A stretch of DNA of 64,000 nucleotides. Origin: Gilvibacter sediminis (GTDB lineage Bacteria; Bacteroidota; Bacteroidia; Flavobacteriales; Flavobacteriaceae). Position numbers and translations under genes: made by a program. The notes below the pieces were generated by a model. That model saw nothing but the letters and a program-made list of their open reading frames with translations, was not told where the DNA came from and did no database searches. This document shows, one piece after another, positions 35,052 to 44,043 of this stretch. The stretch is from contig NZ_JAQQTE010000001.1 in NCBI RefSeq assembly GCF_028561565.1, positions 1,143,570 through 1,207,569 of the forward strand, given 5' to 3'. Numbering within the stretch: the first letter of the stretch is position 1; each line of letters begins with the position of its first letter.

Positions 35052-36428
35052 ATGAAAAAGCTATTTGCAATTGTTGCATTTGCTGCTCTTTTGGTATCTT
35101 GTAATTCAACCGATCGTGGAGAATTGGTTGGTGCTAAAGGAAAGAAATGGCACCCTGAAAAGCCTTTCGGAATGACCCTAATTCCGGGCGGATCTTTCAT
35201 TATGGGTAAAGCTGATGACGACATTGTTGCGGTAAACGATGCCCCGACTCGAACGGTTACCGTGCGCTCCTTTTACATGGATGAGACAGAGATTACGAAC
35301 GCAGAATACAGACAATTTGTAAACTGGGTACGTGATTCAACTGTACGTCTACGTTTGGCTATTTTAGCTGATGAGACTGGCGCAACACCGGGTGATGGTG
35401 GGATTGGCGAATTTGCCTTTGTTGACCAAGACAACACAGACGACATGACTCCTTATGAGAAGTATATGTATGACAATTACTTCGGGATGGGAGACGACTA
35501 CTACGCAGGTCGTAAAATTAACAGAGACATTGATATCCTTTGGGATACCAGCCAGTACCCTGATGAGTACTACGCAGAGGTAATGGATACGATGTACATT
35601 CCAATTGAAGAAGCTTACAACGGACAACGTACTATTGACGTGAGCAAATTGAACTTCCAGTATTCTTATATGGATATTCAAGCTGCTGCTCGTGACAAGG
35701 ACAAACGTCGTAAGGACTTCATCATTAAAGACACTGTGAATGTATATCCAGACACTACAGTGTGGATCAAAGACTTTAACTACTCGTACAACGAGCCTAT
35801 GCACAACGATTACTTCTGGCACGAAGCTTATGGAGAATATCCTGTAGTTGGTGTGAATTGGAAGCAAGCGAAAGCTTTCTGTGCTTGGAGAACTTTATAC
35901 AAGAACGCTTATCAAAAATCGCGTCGCCGTCAGTACGTGAACAGTTTCCGTTTGCCTGGAGAGGCTGAGTGGGAATACGCTGCACGTGGTGGATTGGAAT
36001 CTGCGACCTTCCCTTGGGGTGGTCCTTATGCCAAGAACGATCGCGGATGTTTTATGGCGAACTTTAAGCCGCTTCGTGGTGACTACGCTGCTGATCAAGC
36101 ATTATACACTGTTGAGGCAGACGCTTACGAACCAAACGATTACAACCTCTACAACATGGCAGGGAACGTATCAGAGTGGGTAGCATCATCTTATGACCCC
36201 AATTCTTATGACTACTCTTCTACGATCAACCCTAACGTGAACGACAAGAATAACATGCGTAAAGTGATCCGCGGTGGATCTTGGAAGGATGTTGCATACT
36301 TCCTTCAGGTGAGTACCCGTGACTACGAATACGCTGATTCTGCACGTAGCTACATCGGCTTTAGAACCGTGCAGGATTATATGGGAACCGACGTGGTTCT
36401 GAACGAACAGTTCGGAGACGGTCGATAA
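35052..36428 (+). CDS. gldK: Gliding motility / type IX secretion lipoprotein GldK
   Basis: 458 aa. Lipoprotein signal with lipobox cysteine C17 (LLVSC). The mature protein has a formylglycine-generating-enzyme (SUMF1) fold: MTLIPGGSFIMGKADDD, FYMDETEITNAEYRQF, RLPGEAEWEYAARGG, YNMAGNVSEWVAS, RGGSWKD. GldK and GldN form the periplasmic ring of the type IX secretion system under the outer membrane. First gene of gldKLMN. The middle insertion (about 110-240), rich in Asp and Tyr, is normal for GldK. Confidence 0.97.
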   Translation: MKKLFAIVAFAALLVSCNSTDRGELVGAKGKKWHPEKPFGMTLIPGGSFIMGKADDDIVAVNDAPTRTVTVRSFYMDETEITNAEYRQFVNWVRDSTVRLRLAILADETGATPGDGGIGEFAFVDQDNTDDMTPYEKYMYDNYFGMGDDYYAGRKINRDIDILWDTSQYPDEYYAEVMDTMYIPIEEAYNGQRTIDVSKLNFQYSYMDIQAAARDKDKRRKDFIIKDTVNVYPDTTVWIKDFNYSYNEPMHNDYFWHEAYGEYPVVGVNWKQAKAFCAWRTLYKNAYQKSRRRQYVNSFRLPGEAEWEYAARGGLESATFPWGGPYAKNDRGCFMANFKPLRGDYAADQALYTVEADAYEPNDYNLYNMAGNVSEWVASSYDPNSYDYSSTINPNVNDKNNMRKVIRGGSWKDVAYFLQVSTRDYEYADSARSYIGFRTVQDYMGTDVVLNEQFGDGR

Positions 36429-36434
36429 AGACAT

Positions 36435-36456
36435 CACCGGTATATGCTAGCCGGTG
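36435..36456 (+). promoter_or_regulatory. gldK-gldL intergenic hairpin
   Basis: CACCGG, ten bases, CCGGTG without a T-run, eight bases after the gldK stop. It may protect or process the gldK mRNA end rather than terminate, because gldLMN follow on the same strand. A TTAAC-type short repeat (CTTAACTTAACTTAA) lies before gldL. Confidence 0.45.
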
Positions 36457-36510
36457 TTCATTTGTAAAATGACTAACAGTAGTAACTTAACTTAACTTAA
36501 TTTATTTATT

Positions 36511-37158
36511 ATGGCACAATCAAAATCATCTAAGAAGCTATTTAACATGGCTTATGGACTAGGAGCCTCAATCGTTATCCTAGGGGCACTATTTAAGATC
36601 CTTCACTGGGAGCTAGGACCACTAAACGGTGGTGTACTTCTTGCGATCGGACTTATTACAGAAGCAATCATCTTTGCTATCTCTGCATTTGAACCAGTAG
36701 ACGACGATCTAGACTGGTCATTGGTTTACCCAGAACTAGCTGGTGGAAAATCAACTGGCAAGAAGAAAGAAGAAAAGCCTCAAGACGCCCAAGGTCTACT
36801 ATCTCAAAAATTAGACGAAATGCTGAAAGCAGCTAAGATTGATGAAGGTCTTATGACCAGTCTTGGTGACAGCATCCGTTCCTTTGAAGGAGCAGCGAAA
36901 AGTATGGCCCCAACTACCGACGCTATGAATTCAACGAAGAAGTACAGTGAAGAAATGGCTTTAGCAGCTGCACAAATGGAGTCGCTAAATTCTCTTTACA
37001 AAGTACAGGTTGAATCTACCAGCCGTCAGGCAGAAGTAAACGAGCAAGTTGTTGAAAACGCAGCTCAATTGAAAGCACAAATGGAAAATTTGACTTCTAA
37101 CCTTTCTTCATTGAACGGTGTATACGGAGGTATGCTTTCTGCAATGAATAGAAACTAA
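36511..37158 (+). CDS. gldL: Type IX secretion inner-membrane motor protein GldL
   Basis: 215 aa. Two membrane helices (about 11-29 and 38-58), with a conserved Lys (FKILHWELG) and Glu (LITEAIIFAISAFEP) in or near the membrane, then a long cytoplasmic coiled-coil region ending in MESLNSLYKVQ and LKAQMENLTSNLSSLNG. GldL with GldM forms the proton-driven motor that powers type IX secretion and gliding. Confidence 0.97.
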   Translation: MAQSKSSKKLFNMAYGLGASIVILGALFKILHWELGPLNGGVLLAIGLITEAIIFAISAFEPVDDDLDWSLVYPELAGGKSTGKKKEEKPQDAQGLLSQKLDEMLKAAKIDEGLMTSLGDSIRSFEGAAKSMAPTTDAMNSTKKYSEEMALAAAQMESLNSLYKVQVESTSRQAEVNEQVVENAAQLKAQMENLTSNLSSLNGVYGGMLSAMNRN

Positions 37159-37203
37159 GATAGTTTTTACTTACTAACCCCTTAATCTAAAACAGAAGAA
37201 GTT

Positions 37204-38766
37204 ATGGCTGGAGGAAAACTATCTCCGCGGCAGAAGATGATTAACCTGATGTATCTGGTTTTCATCGCTATGCTCGCCCTCAACATCTCTAAGGAAGTAC
37301 TTACTGCCTTTGGTATGTTGAACGAAAAATTAGAAGACGCAAATGTTGCTTCTACGGAACGTAACGATGCCCTTTTAGCAAGTCTTGCTACTAAGGCTAG
37401 TGACTCACCAGAGCAATATGCAGATCTTAAAACTAAGGCTGATCAAGTAAGCACCATCTCTGATGAATTCGACGCAGTTGTTGAAAAAATCAAGAGTCAG
37501 ATGGAGGCTACTGTAGAAGACCCTAAAGACTACGAAGTAATGGACAAATCTGATTTCTTAGATCAGATGTTCTTTAACGCTGATGGTCTTAAGGCAGAAG
37601 GAAAAGCCTTTTTAGACGCAGTAAACAAGTACCGCACACAAATGGTTGCCGCCATTGGTGATGATTATCCAGAAGTTAAAGAGTATGTAGAGAAGAACTT
37701 CTCTACAGGACAAGTTGAGGACCGCGATGGTCTTAAGATCGACTGGATGAACTACAACTTTGAGCGTGTGCCGATGGTAGCGTCTTTGACTAAGCTTACA
37801 CAAATGCAAGCGGACATCAAGACTACCAAAAGTGAAGTACTTGGAAAGATGCTACAAGGTCAGCAGGCAACCCTGCTTTCTATGAGCAACTATAACACAT
37901 TCATGGACGCACCTAAGTCTGCGTACTATGTTGGAGAGACCTTTGATGGGGAGATCCTACTAGGACGTACAGATGCTTCTACTGTTCCTCAACGTGTTGA
38001 GCTTACTTTGGACGGACGTCCACTAAGTGAAGACAAGTATGAGATTGACGGTGGTCGTATCAAATTGAAGGTCGGTGCTGGTGGAGCTGGAGATCACAAG
38101 ATCGAAGGTAAATTGATCTACGGAGAAGAAGGTAAAGAATTTGAAGTGGAAGTGAACACCGGTTTCGCTACCATTACTAAGCCTAACGCAGCAGTGATCT
38201 CTGCCGACAAAATGAACGTAGTATACCGCGGTGTAGACAACCCAATGACGGTTTCTATCCCTGGTATTCCTGATAACAAAGTATCTGCATCCGGAACAGG
38301 TTTAACAAAAGTTTCTGGAAGTAAATACGTTATGCGACCAGGACAGGGCCGTGAAGTGACGATCAATGCAAGAGGTACATTGCCTGATGGTCAACCAATC
38401 AGCACTCCTGCTACTTTCCGTATCAAGGACATTCCACGTCCAACAGGTACAGTTAGTGGTGAAGATGGAAACGGTGGTGCAGTACGCATGCCAAGATCAT
38501 CTTTGGAGATCGCTTCTATTGGAGCAGCATTGTTAGACTTTGACTTTGACTTGAACCTATCTGTAACTAGCTTTAGTTTTAAAGTATCCGGTCAGCCTAC
38601 AGTAGTAGTTAACGGACGTAAACTAGACGACAGAGCCAAAGCAGCCCTACGTAGAGCTAAGCGTGGTGAAACTGTTCAGATCTATGACATCAAAGCTCAG
38701 ATCCAAGGAAACTCCGGTTACAAACTACAGCGAATCTCTCCGGTATTTGTAGAGTTAACAAACTAG
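37204..38766 (+). CDS. gldM: Type IX secretion motor shaft protein GldM
   Basis: 520 aa. One N-terminal membrane helix (MINLMYLVFIAMLALNIS) is followed by the helical D1 domain and the beta-rich D2-D4 periplasmic domains (PKSAYYVGETFDGEILLGR, KMNVVYRGVDNPMTVSIPG, and a C-terminal FDLNLSVTSFSFKV repeat). The dimer spans the periplasm, linking the GldL motor with the GldKN ring. Length and organisation are normal. Confidence 0.97.
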   Translation: MAGGKLSPRQKMINLMYLVFIAMLALNISKEVLTAFGMLNEKLEDANVASTERNDALLASLATKASDSPEQYADLKTKADQVSTISDEFDAVVEKIKSQMEATVEDPKDYEVMDKSDFLDQMFFNADGLKAEGKAFLDAVNKYRTQMVAAIGDDYPEVKEYVEKNFSTGQVEDRDGLKIDWMNYNFERVPMVASLTKLTQMQADIKTTKSEVLGKMLQGQQATLLSMSNYNTFMDAPKSAYYVGETFDGEILLGRTDASTVPQRVELTLDGRPLSEDKYEIDGGRIKLKVGAGGAGDHKIEGKLIYGEEGKEFEVEVNTGFATITKPNAAVISADKMNVVYRGVDNPMTVSIPGIPDNKVSASGTGLTKVSGSKYVMRPGQGREVTINARGTLPDGQPISTPATFRIKDIPRPTGTVSGEDGNGGAVRMPRSSLEIASIGAALLDFDFDLNLSVTSFSFKVSGQPTVVVNGRKLDDRAKAALRRAKRGETVQIYDIKAQIQGNSGYKLQRISPVFVELTN

Positions 38767-38785
38767 AATAAAAAAAGCTATAGAA

Positions 38786-39685
38786 ATGATGAAGTCAAGA
38801 ATCGCTTTGGTATTTGTAATGACCTTGATGGTAAGTTTTACCACCTTGGCCCAGCGCAATATACTCAATGCCAAGACTCCCGATGAGATCGGAATGAAGA
38901 CAGCAGAGCAGATCGCTTATGATAATGACGAGCCGCTACCTTATGGTTACGTAGACGAGCGTGATGTACTGTGGTCTAAAACCACTTGGGAGATCATTGA
39001 CTTGGACGAGCGTGTAAACTTCCCATTGTACTACCCAATTGACACCAACAATATTGGTGCAGACAGACGTTCTTTATACGATGTATTGGTAAAGAACATC
39101 AAAGACGGTACAATTGAGCATGTTTACGCAGACTCTTACTTTACTGAAAAAAGAACGCTAGATGATATCAGTGCTTCTTTGCGTTACACAGACACTACCG
39201 ATGCCGGTATCCGTCAATTCAACGCAGAAGGCCGTGTGGATGAAGAATACATCCGCAAGTTTGATCTAGGTTCAGCAGATATTTTGGAATGGCACGTACG
39301 CGGATACTGGTACCTAGACAAGCGTCAAGGTGAATTGAAGTACCGTTTACTAGGACTGGCTCCGGTTGCACCGGAAGCACGTTCCTTGGCTTTCCCAGAT
39401 CAAGCAACAGACAAAGTAGAATTGTTTTGGGTTTGGTTCCCGAGTGCACGTAAGGTGTTACACGAGGCTAAGGCGTTCAACCGTTTGAACACTTCCCAAC
39501 CCATATCGTTCGACCATATCTTAAATTCTAGACGCTTTAATGGTATAATCTATCGCGAGGACAACGTCCAAGGTGACCGTCAGGTTAAGGATTATATCAG
39601 TGATAACGCACTCATGCAATTGCTTGAGTCGGATAGAATCAAAGAAAGGATCCGCAATCTAGAAATGGATATGTGGAACTATTAA
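38786..39685 (+). CDS. gldN: Type IX secretion ring protein GldN
   Basis: 299 aa. Signal peptide to about residue 22 (TTLAQ). Conserved GldN parts follow: DERDVLWSKTTWEIIDLDERVNFP, GADRRSLYDVLV, and ADILEWHVRGYWYLDKRQGELKYR. Two Met codons open the gene; either may be used. It lies 19 bases after gldM. GldN binds GldK in the periplasmic ring. A strong terminator ends the operon. Confidence 0.96.
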   Translation: MMKSRIALVFVMTLMVSFTTLAQRNILNAKTPDEIGMKTAEQIAYDNDEPLPYGYVDERDVLWSKTTWEIIDLDERVNFPLYYPIDTNNIGADRRSLYDVLVKNIKDGTIEHVYADSYFTEKRTLDDISASLRYTDTTDAGIRQFNAEGRVDEEYIRKFDLGSADILEWHVRGYWYLDKRQGELKYRLLGLAPVAPEARSLAFPDQATDKVELFWVWFPSARKVLHEAKAFNRLNTSQPISFDHILNSRRFNGIIYREDNVQGDRQVKDYISDNALMQLLESDRIKERIRNLEMDMWNY

Positions 39686-39713
39686 CAGAAGAATTTCCAT
39701 TAGTAAATTAGGG

Positions 39714-39747
39714 AAAAGCGCTCTTCAAATGAAGGGCGCTTTTATTT
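39714..39747 (+). terminator. Terminator of gldKLMN
   Basis: AAAAGCGCTCTTC-AAAT-GAAGGGCGCTTTT with a following T-run, 29 bases after the gldN stop. Confidence 0.88.
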
Positions 39748-39766
39748 TTGCCCATTTTTAAAGTAG

Positions 39767-39774
39767 TATTTTTG
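39767..39774 (+). promoter_or_regulatory. -7 box (TATTTTTG) directly before the oxidoreductase start
   Basis: TAnnTTTG ending seven bases before the ATG at 39781, with TTTG at 39747-39750, 16 bases upstream. A transcript would begin about at the ATG, so it may be leaderless. Confidence 0.5.
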
Positions 39775-39780
39775 CTGCGG

Positions 39781-40830
39781 ATGAAAACCGAGGTAGATTA
39801 TATAGTCGTTGGATTGGGCTTGGCCGGAATCAACTTTGTGGAAAAGTTGCAAGAGGCCGGTAAGTCCTTTGTAGTCTTTGACCAGGGCGAGAATTATTCC
39901 TCTTGGGTCTCTGGGGGTTTGTACAACCCTGTGATCTTAAAACGACTCACCTTGTCTTGGAATGCGGCCGATCAGCTTCAAAAAGCGCTTCCCATTTACG
40001 AGCGCATTGAGAAACGACTGGGAAAAAGCTTTGATCTGCGAATTCCTGTGCAGAAGAAGTTTCAATCTTATGAAGATCTAAACAACTGGGTGGTGGCTTG
40101 TGATAAGCCGCATCTCAAACCCTATTTGAATCCTAATACCATCAGTGATGCTCCGCAGGGTGTCAAAGTTCCCTTTGGAATGGGACAAGTACTCAATACG
40201 GGAAAGATAGACACGGCTGCGCTTATGCAAGCCTATGCAGAAGACTTGTTTGATCGAGGTTTGCTTTTCAAAGAGCGATTGGATTATGATCAGCTTGAAA
40301 TGAATTCAGGTGTTAACTATAAAGGAATCACTGCCAAAAGGATCGTCTTTGCAGAAGGCTTTGGCTTAAAACATAATCCATTCTTCGATTCCTCTAAACT
40401 CAAAGGGAATAAAGGAGAACTGCTCATTATTGATGTTCCTAATCTCCAGCTCGATTTTGTTTTAAAGACTGACGTGTTCATTATTCCATTGGGCGGAACC
40501 CGTTTCTCTGTTGGAGCTACCTATAACTGGGAAGACAAGACACTTGAACCTACCACAGAAGGAAAGCAAAAACTACTGAAGGCGCTTGAGAAGCTCATTG
40601 ATCTCGATTATCAGGTCTTGGAACATCGCGTCGGTATCAGACCTACAACAGCAGATAGAAGACCACTCGTCGGCGTGCATCCAAAGCATGCGCAAATGGC
40701 CATGCTTAACGGTTTAGGCACGCGTGGGGTGATGATCGGACCCACAGTTGCTCATCAGCTTTACGAGCATTTAGAAAACGAGCAGCCGCTGCCTCAGGAG
40801 ATAGACATCAGGCGTTTTTATCGTAATTAA
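39781..40830 (+). CDS. FAD-dependent oxidoreductase, D-amino-acid-oxidase-like
   Basis: 349 aa from the ATG at 39781. An upstream in-frame ATG (39748) would place the start inside the terminator and before the -7 box, and was rejected. FAD-binding Rossmann motif at the N terminus (DYIVVGLGLAGINF), a DAO-type substrate domain, and a C-terminal FAD contact (HRVGIRPTTADRRPLVG, NGLGTRGVMIGP). It oxidises an amine or amino acid, substrate unknown. It converges with the DUF983 gene, overlapping by 23 bases. Confidence 0.9.
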   Translation: MKTEVDYIVVGLGLAGINFVEKLQEAGKSFVVFDQGENYSSWVSGGLYNPVILKRLTLSWNAADQLQKALPIYERIEKRLGKSFDLRIPVQKKFQSYEDLNNWVVACDKPHLKPYLNPNTISDAPQGVKVPFGMGQVLNTGKIDTAALMQAYAEDLFDRGLLFKERLDYDQLEMNSGVNYKGITAKRIVFAEGFGLKHNPFFDSSKLKGNKGELLIIDVPNLQLDFVLKTDVFIIPLGGTRFSVGATYNWEDKTLEPTTEGKQKLLKALEKLIDLDYQVLEHRVGIRPTTADRRPLVGVHPKHAQMAMLNGLGTRGVMIGPTVAHQLYEHLENEQPLPQEIDIRRFYRN

Positions 40831-41179
40831 AAAAGAAGTTGATCCAGATGTTTCTGGAAAGGCGCAAGATCACCGGTAAACCAAGTACCAGCACCGCTAC
40901 GATAGCCAAGAAGGCTTGCAGTCGATCCAAACCCAAAAAGAAGTAAGTAACAATAAAGGTAGCCACAGCAAAGGCCACACCCACGCCATAACTCACGTAC
41001 ATAGCACCGTAAAAGAATGAAGGCTCAATCTTGTATTTGGTGTTGCAATGCGAGCAGCGTTCGTTCATTTCCAAAGTCTTTTTAGGCGCGTAAAGTTTGC
41101 TGCTGCGGTACATGCTTTCGTTTTGACAAACCGGGCAAGTGCCCGTAAATATGCTATAGATTTTAGCGCCTTTCAACAT
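40808..41179 (-). CDS. DUF983 zinc-ribbon membrane protein
   Basis: 123 aa. Two CxxC pairs form a zinc ribbon (CPVC at about 15-18, CSHC at about 42-45), then two membrane helices (about 58-80 and 85-105). Typical DUF983 length and layout. Function unknown. Its last 23 bases overlap the end of the oxidoreductase gene on the other strand. Confidence 0.88.
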   Translation of the reverse strand: MLKGAKIYSIFTGTCPVCQNESMYRSSKLYAPKKTLEMNERCSHCNTKYKIEPSFFYGAMYVSYGVGVAFAVATFIVTYFFLGLDRLQAFLAIVAVLVLGLPVILRLSRNIWINFFFNYDKNA

Positions 41180-41204
41180 TTGAAAATGTTTTTGATTTAC
41201 CTTG

Positions 41205-41212
41205 CAAAATTA
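41205..41212 (-). promoter_or_regulatory. Bacteroidota -7 box (TAATTTTG) for the DUF983 gene
   Basis: TAnnTTTG on the minus strand, 26 bases before the DUF983 start, in the divergent gap to the ABC-F gene. Confidence 0.45.
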
Positions 41213-41255
41213 GGGATATTTGCACTACCAAAAATGTGACATAAGTCACTCTTCT

Positions 41256-43169
41256 ATGTTAAACGTACACAATTTATCGGTTTCTTTTCAGGGCGAGGAT
41301 CTCTTTAGTGAACTTACCTTTAAATTGGGTGGTGGAGACCGTGTGGGTCTTGTGGGGAAGAACGGCGCTGGAAAATCTACGCTGCTCCGAATTTTAGCCC
41401 AAGAACAAGAGTACGATACCGGCCAGATAGCCACAGACAAAGAGCTGCGCATTGGCTTTTTAAAGCAGGACATTGACTTTGAAAAGGGATGTAGCGTCAA
41501 GGAAGAAGCGCAAAAGGCCTTTGTAAAGATCAAAGAGTTGGAAGCGCGTTTGGAAGGGATCAATCAGCAGTTGGCGGAGCGCACCGATTATGAAAGTGAG
41601 AGTTACAACCAACTCATGATCGACCTCAATGAAGTGCAGCAACAGTATGAATTGTTGGGCGGTTATAATTATCAAGGCGATACGGAACGCATTTTAAAAG
41701 GTCTCGGTTTTACCGCTGCAGACTTTGACAAGCTGACTTCTACCTTCTCGGGTGGATGGCGCATGCGCGTGGAATTGGCCAAACTCCTTTTGCAGGATAA
41801 TGATGTGTTGCTGTTGGATGAGCCTACCAACCACTTAGACATTGAGTCCATCCTTTGGCTGGAAGAATTCTTAAAACAATATACAGGCGCGGTGGTGATC
41901 GTCTCTCACGACCGTGTTTTCTTAGATACCATTACCAACAGAACCATTGAGATCTCTTTGGGACGTATATATGATTACCCCAAACCTTATAGCGAATACT
42001 TGAGCTTGCGCGGAGAGTTGCGCACCCAACAATTGGCAGCGCAAAAGAATCAGCAGAAACAAATCGCGCAGACGGAGAAACTTATTGAAAAGTTTCGTGC
42101 TAAGGCTTCCAAGGCTACCATGGCGCAATCGCTGATCAAGAAGCTGGACAAGATTGATAGAATTGAAGTGGATCAAGACGACAATGCCGTGATGAGTGTG
42201 CGCTTTCCGGTATCGGTTACTCCAGGTAAAGTGGTCTTGGAGTTAGAAGATGTAGCCAAAAGCTATGGAGACAAGCGCGTTTTGAATCCACTGGAAATGC
42301 TTGTAGAGCGCGACAGTAAGATCGCCTTTGTGGGTCAGAATGGGCAGGGTAAAACTACCTTAGCCAAGATCATTGTGGGTGAGATCGCTCATCAAGGAAA
42401 GGTCAATTTGGGGCACAACGTGCAGCTGGGTTATTTTGCACAAGACCAAGCCGATCATTTAGACGGTTCCAAAACGGTGCTGGATACCATGATCGATGCG
42501 GCTAATGAAAAGAACCGCACCAAAGTTCGCGATATTTTAGGAGCTTTCCTGTTTAGAGATGAGGCGGTAGATAAGTATGTACGCGTCCTGTCTGGAGGAG
42601 AACGCAATCGTTTGGCCTTGGCCAAATTACTTTTGCAGCCGTTCAATGTGCTTATTATGGATGAGCCGACGAATCACCTAGACATTAAATCCAAGAACGT
42701 TTTAAAGGAAGCCCTAGCCAACTATGAAGGGACCTTGATCTTGGTTTCTCACGACCGTGACTTTCTGCAGGGGCTTACCAATAAGATCTATGAATTTAGA
42801 GATCATCAGATCAAAGAATACTTAGGAGATATTGAGTTCTTCTTGGAGCAGCGTAACCTGCGTTCCATGCGTGAGGCAGAAAAGCGCAGCGTGGTCGCTA
42901 AGGAGAAAACAGATAAGTCTGCCAATAAGAAGACCTATGAAGAGCAAAAACAGCTTAAATCGCTTAAAAATAAGCTCAGTAAGGTGGAATCGCAGATATC
43001 AGCCTTGGAAAAACAAATAAAGGAGTCAGACGTCGCCTTAGAAGTGAATTATGACGAAACGGTGAAAGATCCCAACTTTTTTGACAGCTATCAATCCAAA
43101 AAAGACGAACTTGACACTTTGATGCAGCGCTGGGAAGACATCAGCGAGGAAATAGATCAATTGACTTAA
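41256..43169 (+). CDS. ABC-F family ATPase (translation factor type)
   Basis: 637 aa from the ATG at 41256; the in-frame ATG at 41220 adds 12 non-conserved residues. Two ABC domains in one chain, without membrane segments: Walker A GKNGAGKST and GQNGQGKTT, signatures TFSGGWRMR and VLSGGERNR, and LLDEPTNHLD / IMDEPTNHLD. The linker between domains is helical and charged (residues about 250-320), and a C-terminal coiled coil follows (LKNKLSKVESQISALEKQ), as in the Uup group. ABC-F proteins act on ribosomes; a specific resistance role is not suggested. Confidence 0.93.
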   Translation: MLNVHNLSVSFQGEDLFSELTFKLGGGDRVGLVGKNGAGKSTLLRILAQEQEYDTGQIATDKELRIGFLKQDIDFEKGCSVKEEAQKAFVKIKELEARLEGINQQLAERTDYESESYNQLMIDLNEVQQQYELLGGYNYQGDTERILKGLGFTAADFDKLTSTFSGGWRMRVELAKLLLQDNDVLLLDEPTNHLDIESILWLEEFLKQYTGAVVIVSHDRVFLDTITNRTIEISLGRIYDYPKPYSEYLSLRGELRTQQLAAQKNQQKQIAQTEKLIEKFRAKASKATMAQSLIKKLDKIDRIEVDQDDNAVMSVRFPVSVTPGKVVLELEDVAKSYGDKRVLNPLEMLVERDSKIAFVGQNGQGKTTLAKIIVGEIAHQGKVNLGHNVQLGYFAQDQADHLDGSKTVLDTMIDAANEKNRTKVRDILGAFLFRDEAVDKYVRVLSGGERNRLALAKLLLQPFNVLIMDEPTNHLDIKSKNVLKEALANYEGTLILVSHDRDFLQGLTNKIYEFRDHQIKEYLGDIEFFLEQRNLRSMREAEKRSVVAKEKTDKSANKKTYEEQKQLKSLKNKLSKVESQISALEKQIKESDVALEVNYDETVKDPNFFDSYQSKKDELDTLMQRWEDISEEIDQLT

Positions 43170-43178
43170 GCGAAAACT

Positions 43179-43943
43179 ATGTGGGAATTATTGACCAGTA
43201 CAGAAGCCTGGGCAGCCTTTTTAACCTTAGTGATCATGGAGATCATCTTGGGTGTTGACAATATTGTCTTCATTTCTATACAGACGGATAAGCTCCCACC
43301 AGAGCAGCAGAAGAAAGGGCGCAATATCGGTTTGCTCTTTGCACTGTTTACACGCATAGTCTTACTACTTTCTATTACTTGGGTCATGACCCTGACCACG
43401 CCGCTCTTCAATGTCGGAGATTGGTTGGGTGTCAGTGGAGAATGGCACGAACGTCTTTCCATTTCAGGACGTGATTTGATCTTATTGATCGGAGGTCTGT
43501 TCTTGATGTACAAAAGTATTAAAGAGATCCATGAAAGTGTGGAGGGAGAATCCCAGCGAGAAGCAGGTAGTAAAAAACCCACCACCTTTTTAAAGACCGT
43601 CATTCAAATTGGTCTCTTGGACATTGTCTTTGGATTGGATTCTGTGATCACTGCCGTAGGGATGGCAGAAGATGTGGAGATCATGATTGCCGCTGTGGTG
43701 GTGTCTATGATCTTTATGGTCTTTAGTTTGAACTTTGTGAGCCAGTTTGTGAACCAACACCCCAGTGTTAAGATTCTGGCCTTGTCCTTTCTTTTATTGA
43801 TCGGTATTTCTTTAGTGGCCGAGTCCATTGAGCAGCCTATAGCCAAGGGGTATATCTACTCCGCCATGGCGTTTTCCATCTTTGTTGAATTCTTGGTGAT
43901 TCGATCTGCGAAGAACAGAGGACAGAAACGCGGCTCCGAATAA
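43179..43943 (+). CDS. TerC family integral membrane protein
   Basis: 254 aa, about seven membrane helices. Family signatures EIILGVDNIVFISI and GLLDIVFGLDSVITAVGMA, each with acidic residues inside the membrane, are complete. TerC/Alx relatives export manganese or calcium and help metalate secreted proteins. It starts nine bases after the ABC-F gene and is probably cotranscribed with it. Confidence 0.92.
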   Translation: MWELLTSTEAWAAFLTLVIMEIILGVDNIVFISIQTDKLPPEQQKKGRNIGLLFALFTRIVLLLSITWVMTLTTPLFNVGDWLGVSGEWHERLSISGRDLILLIGGLFLMYKSIKEIHESVEGESQREAGSKKPTTFLKTVIQIGLLDIVFGLDSVITAVGMAEDVEIMIAAVVVSMIFMVFSLNFVSQFVNQHPSVKILALSFLLLIGISLVAESIEQPIAKGYIYSAMAFSIFVEFLVIRSAKNRGQKRGSE

Positions 43944-44015
43944 ATCAGCTCGCAGCCCTTTTGGGGCCTACTTTTATTTATGAATCCTTTAACGCCTGTC
44001 CCTAGGTAGTTGCGC

Positions 44016-44023
44016 TAATTTTG
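44016..44023 (+). promoter_or_regulatory. Bacteroidota -7 box (TAATTTTG) for the RND operon
   Basis: TAnnTTTG 20 bases before the adaptor gene start. No clear -33 element or repressor site was recognised. Confidence 0.5.
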
Positions 44024-44043
44024 CACAATTAACCGACCGGAAC

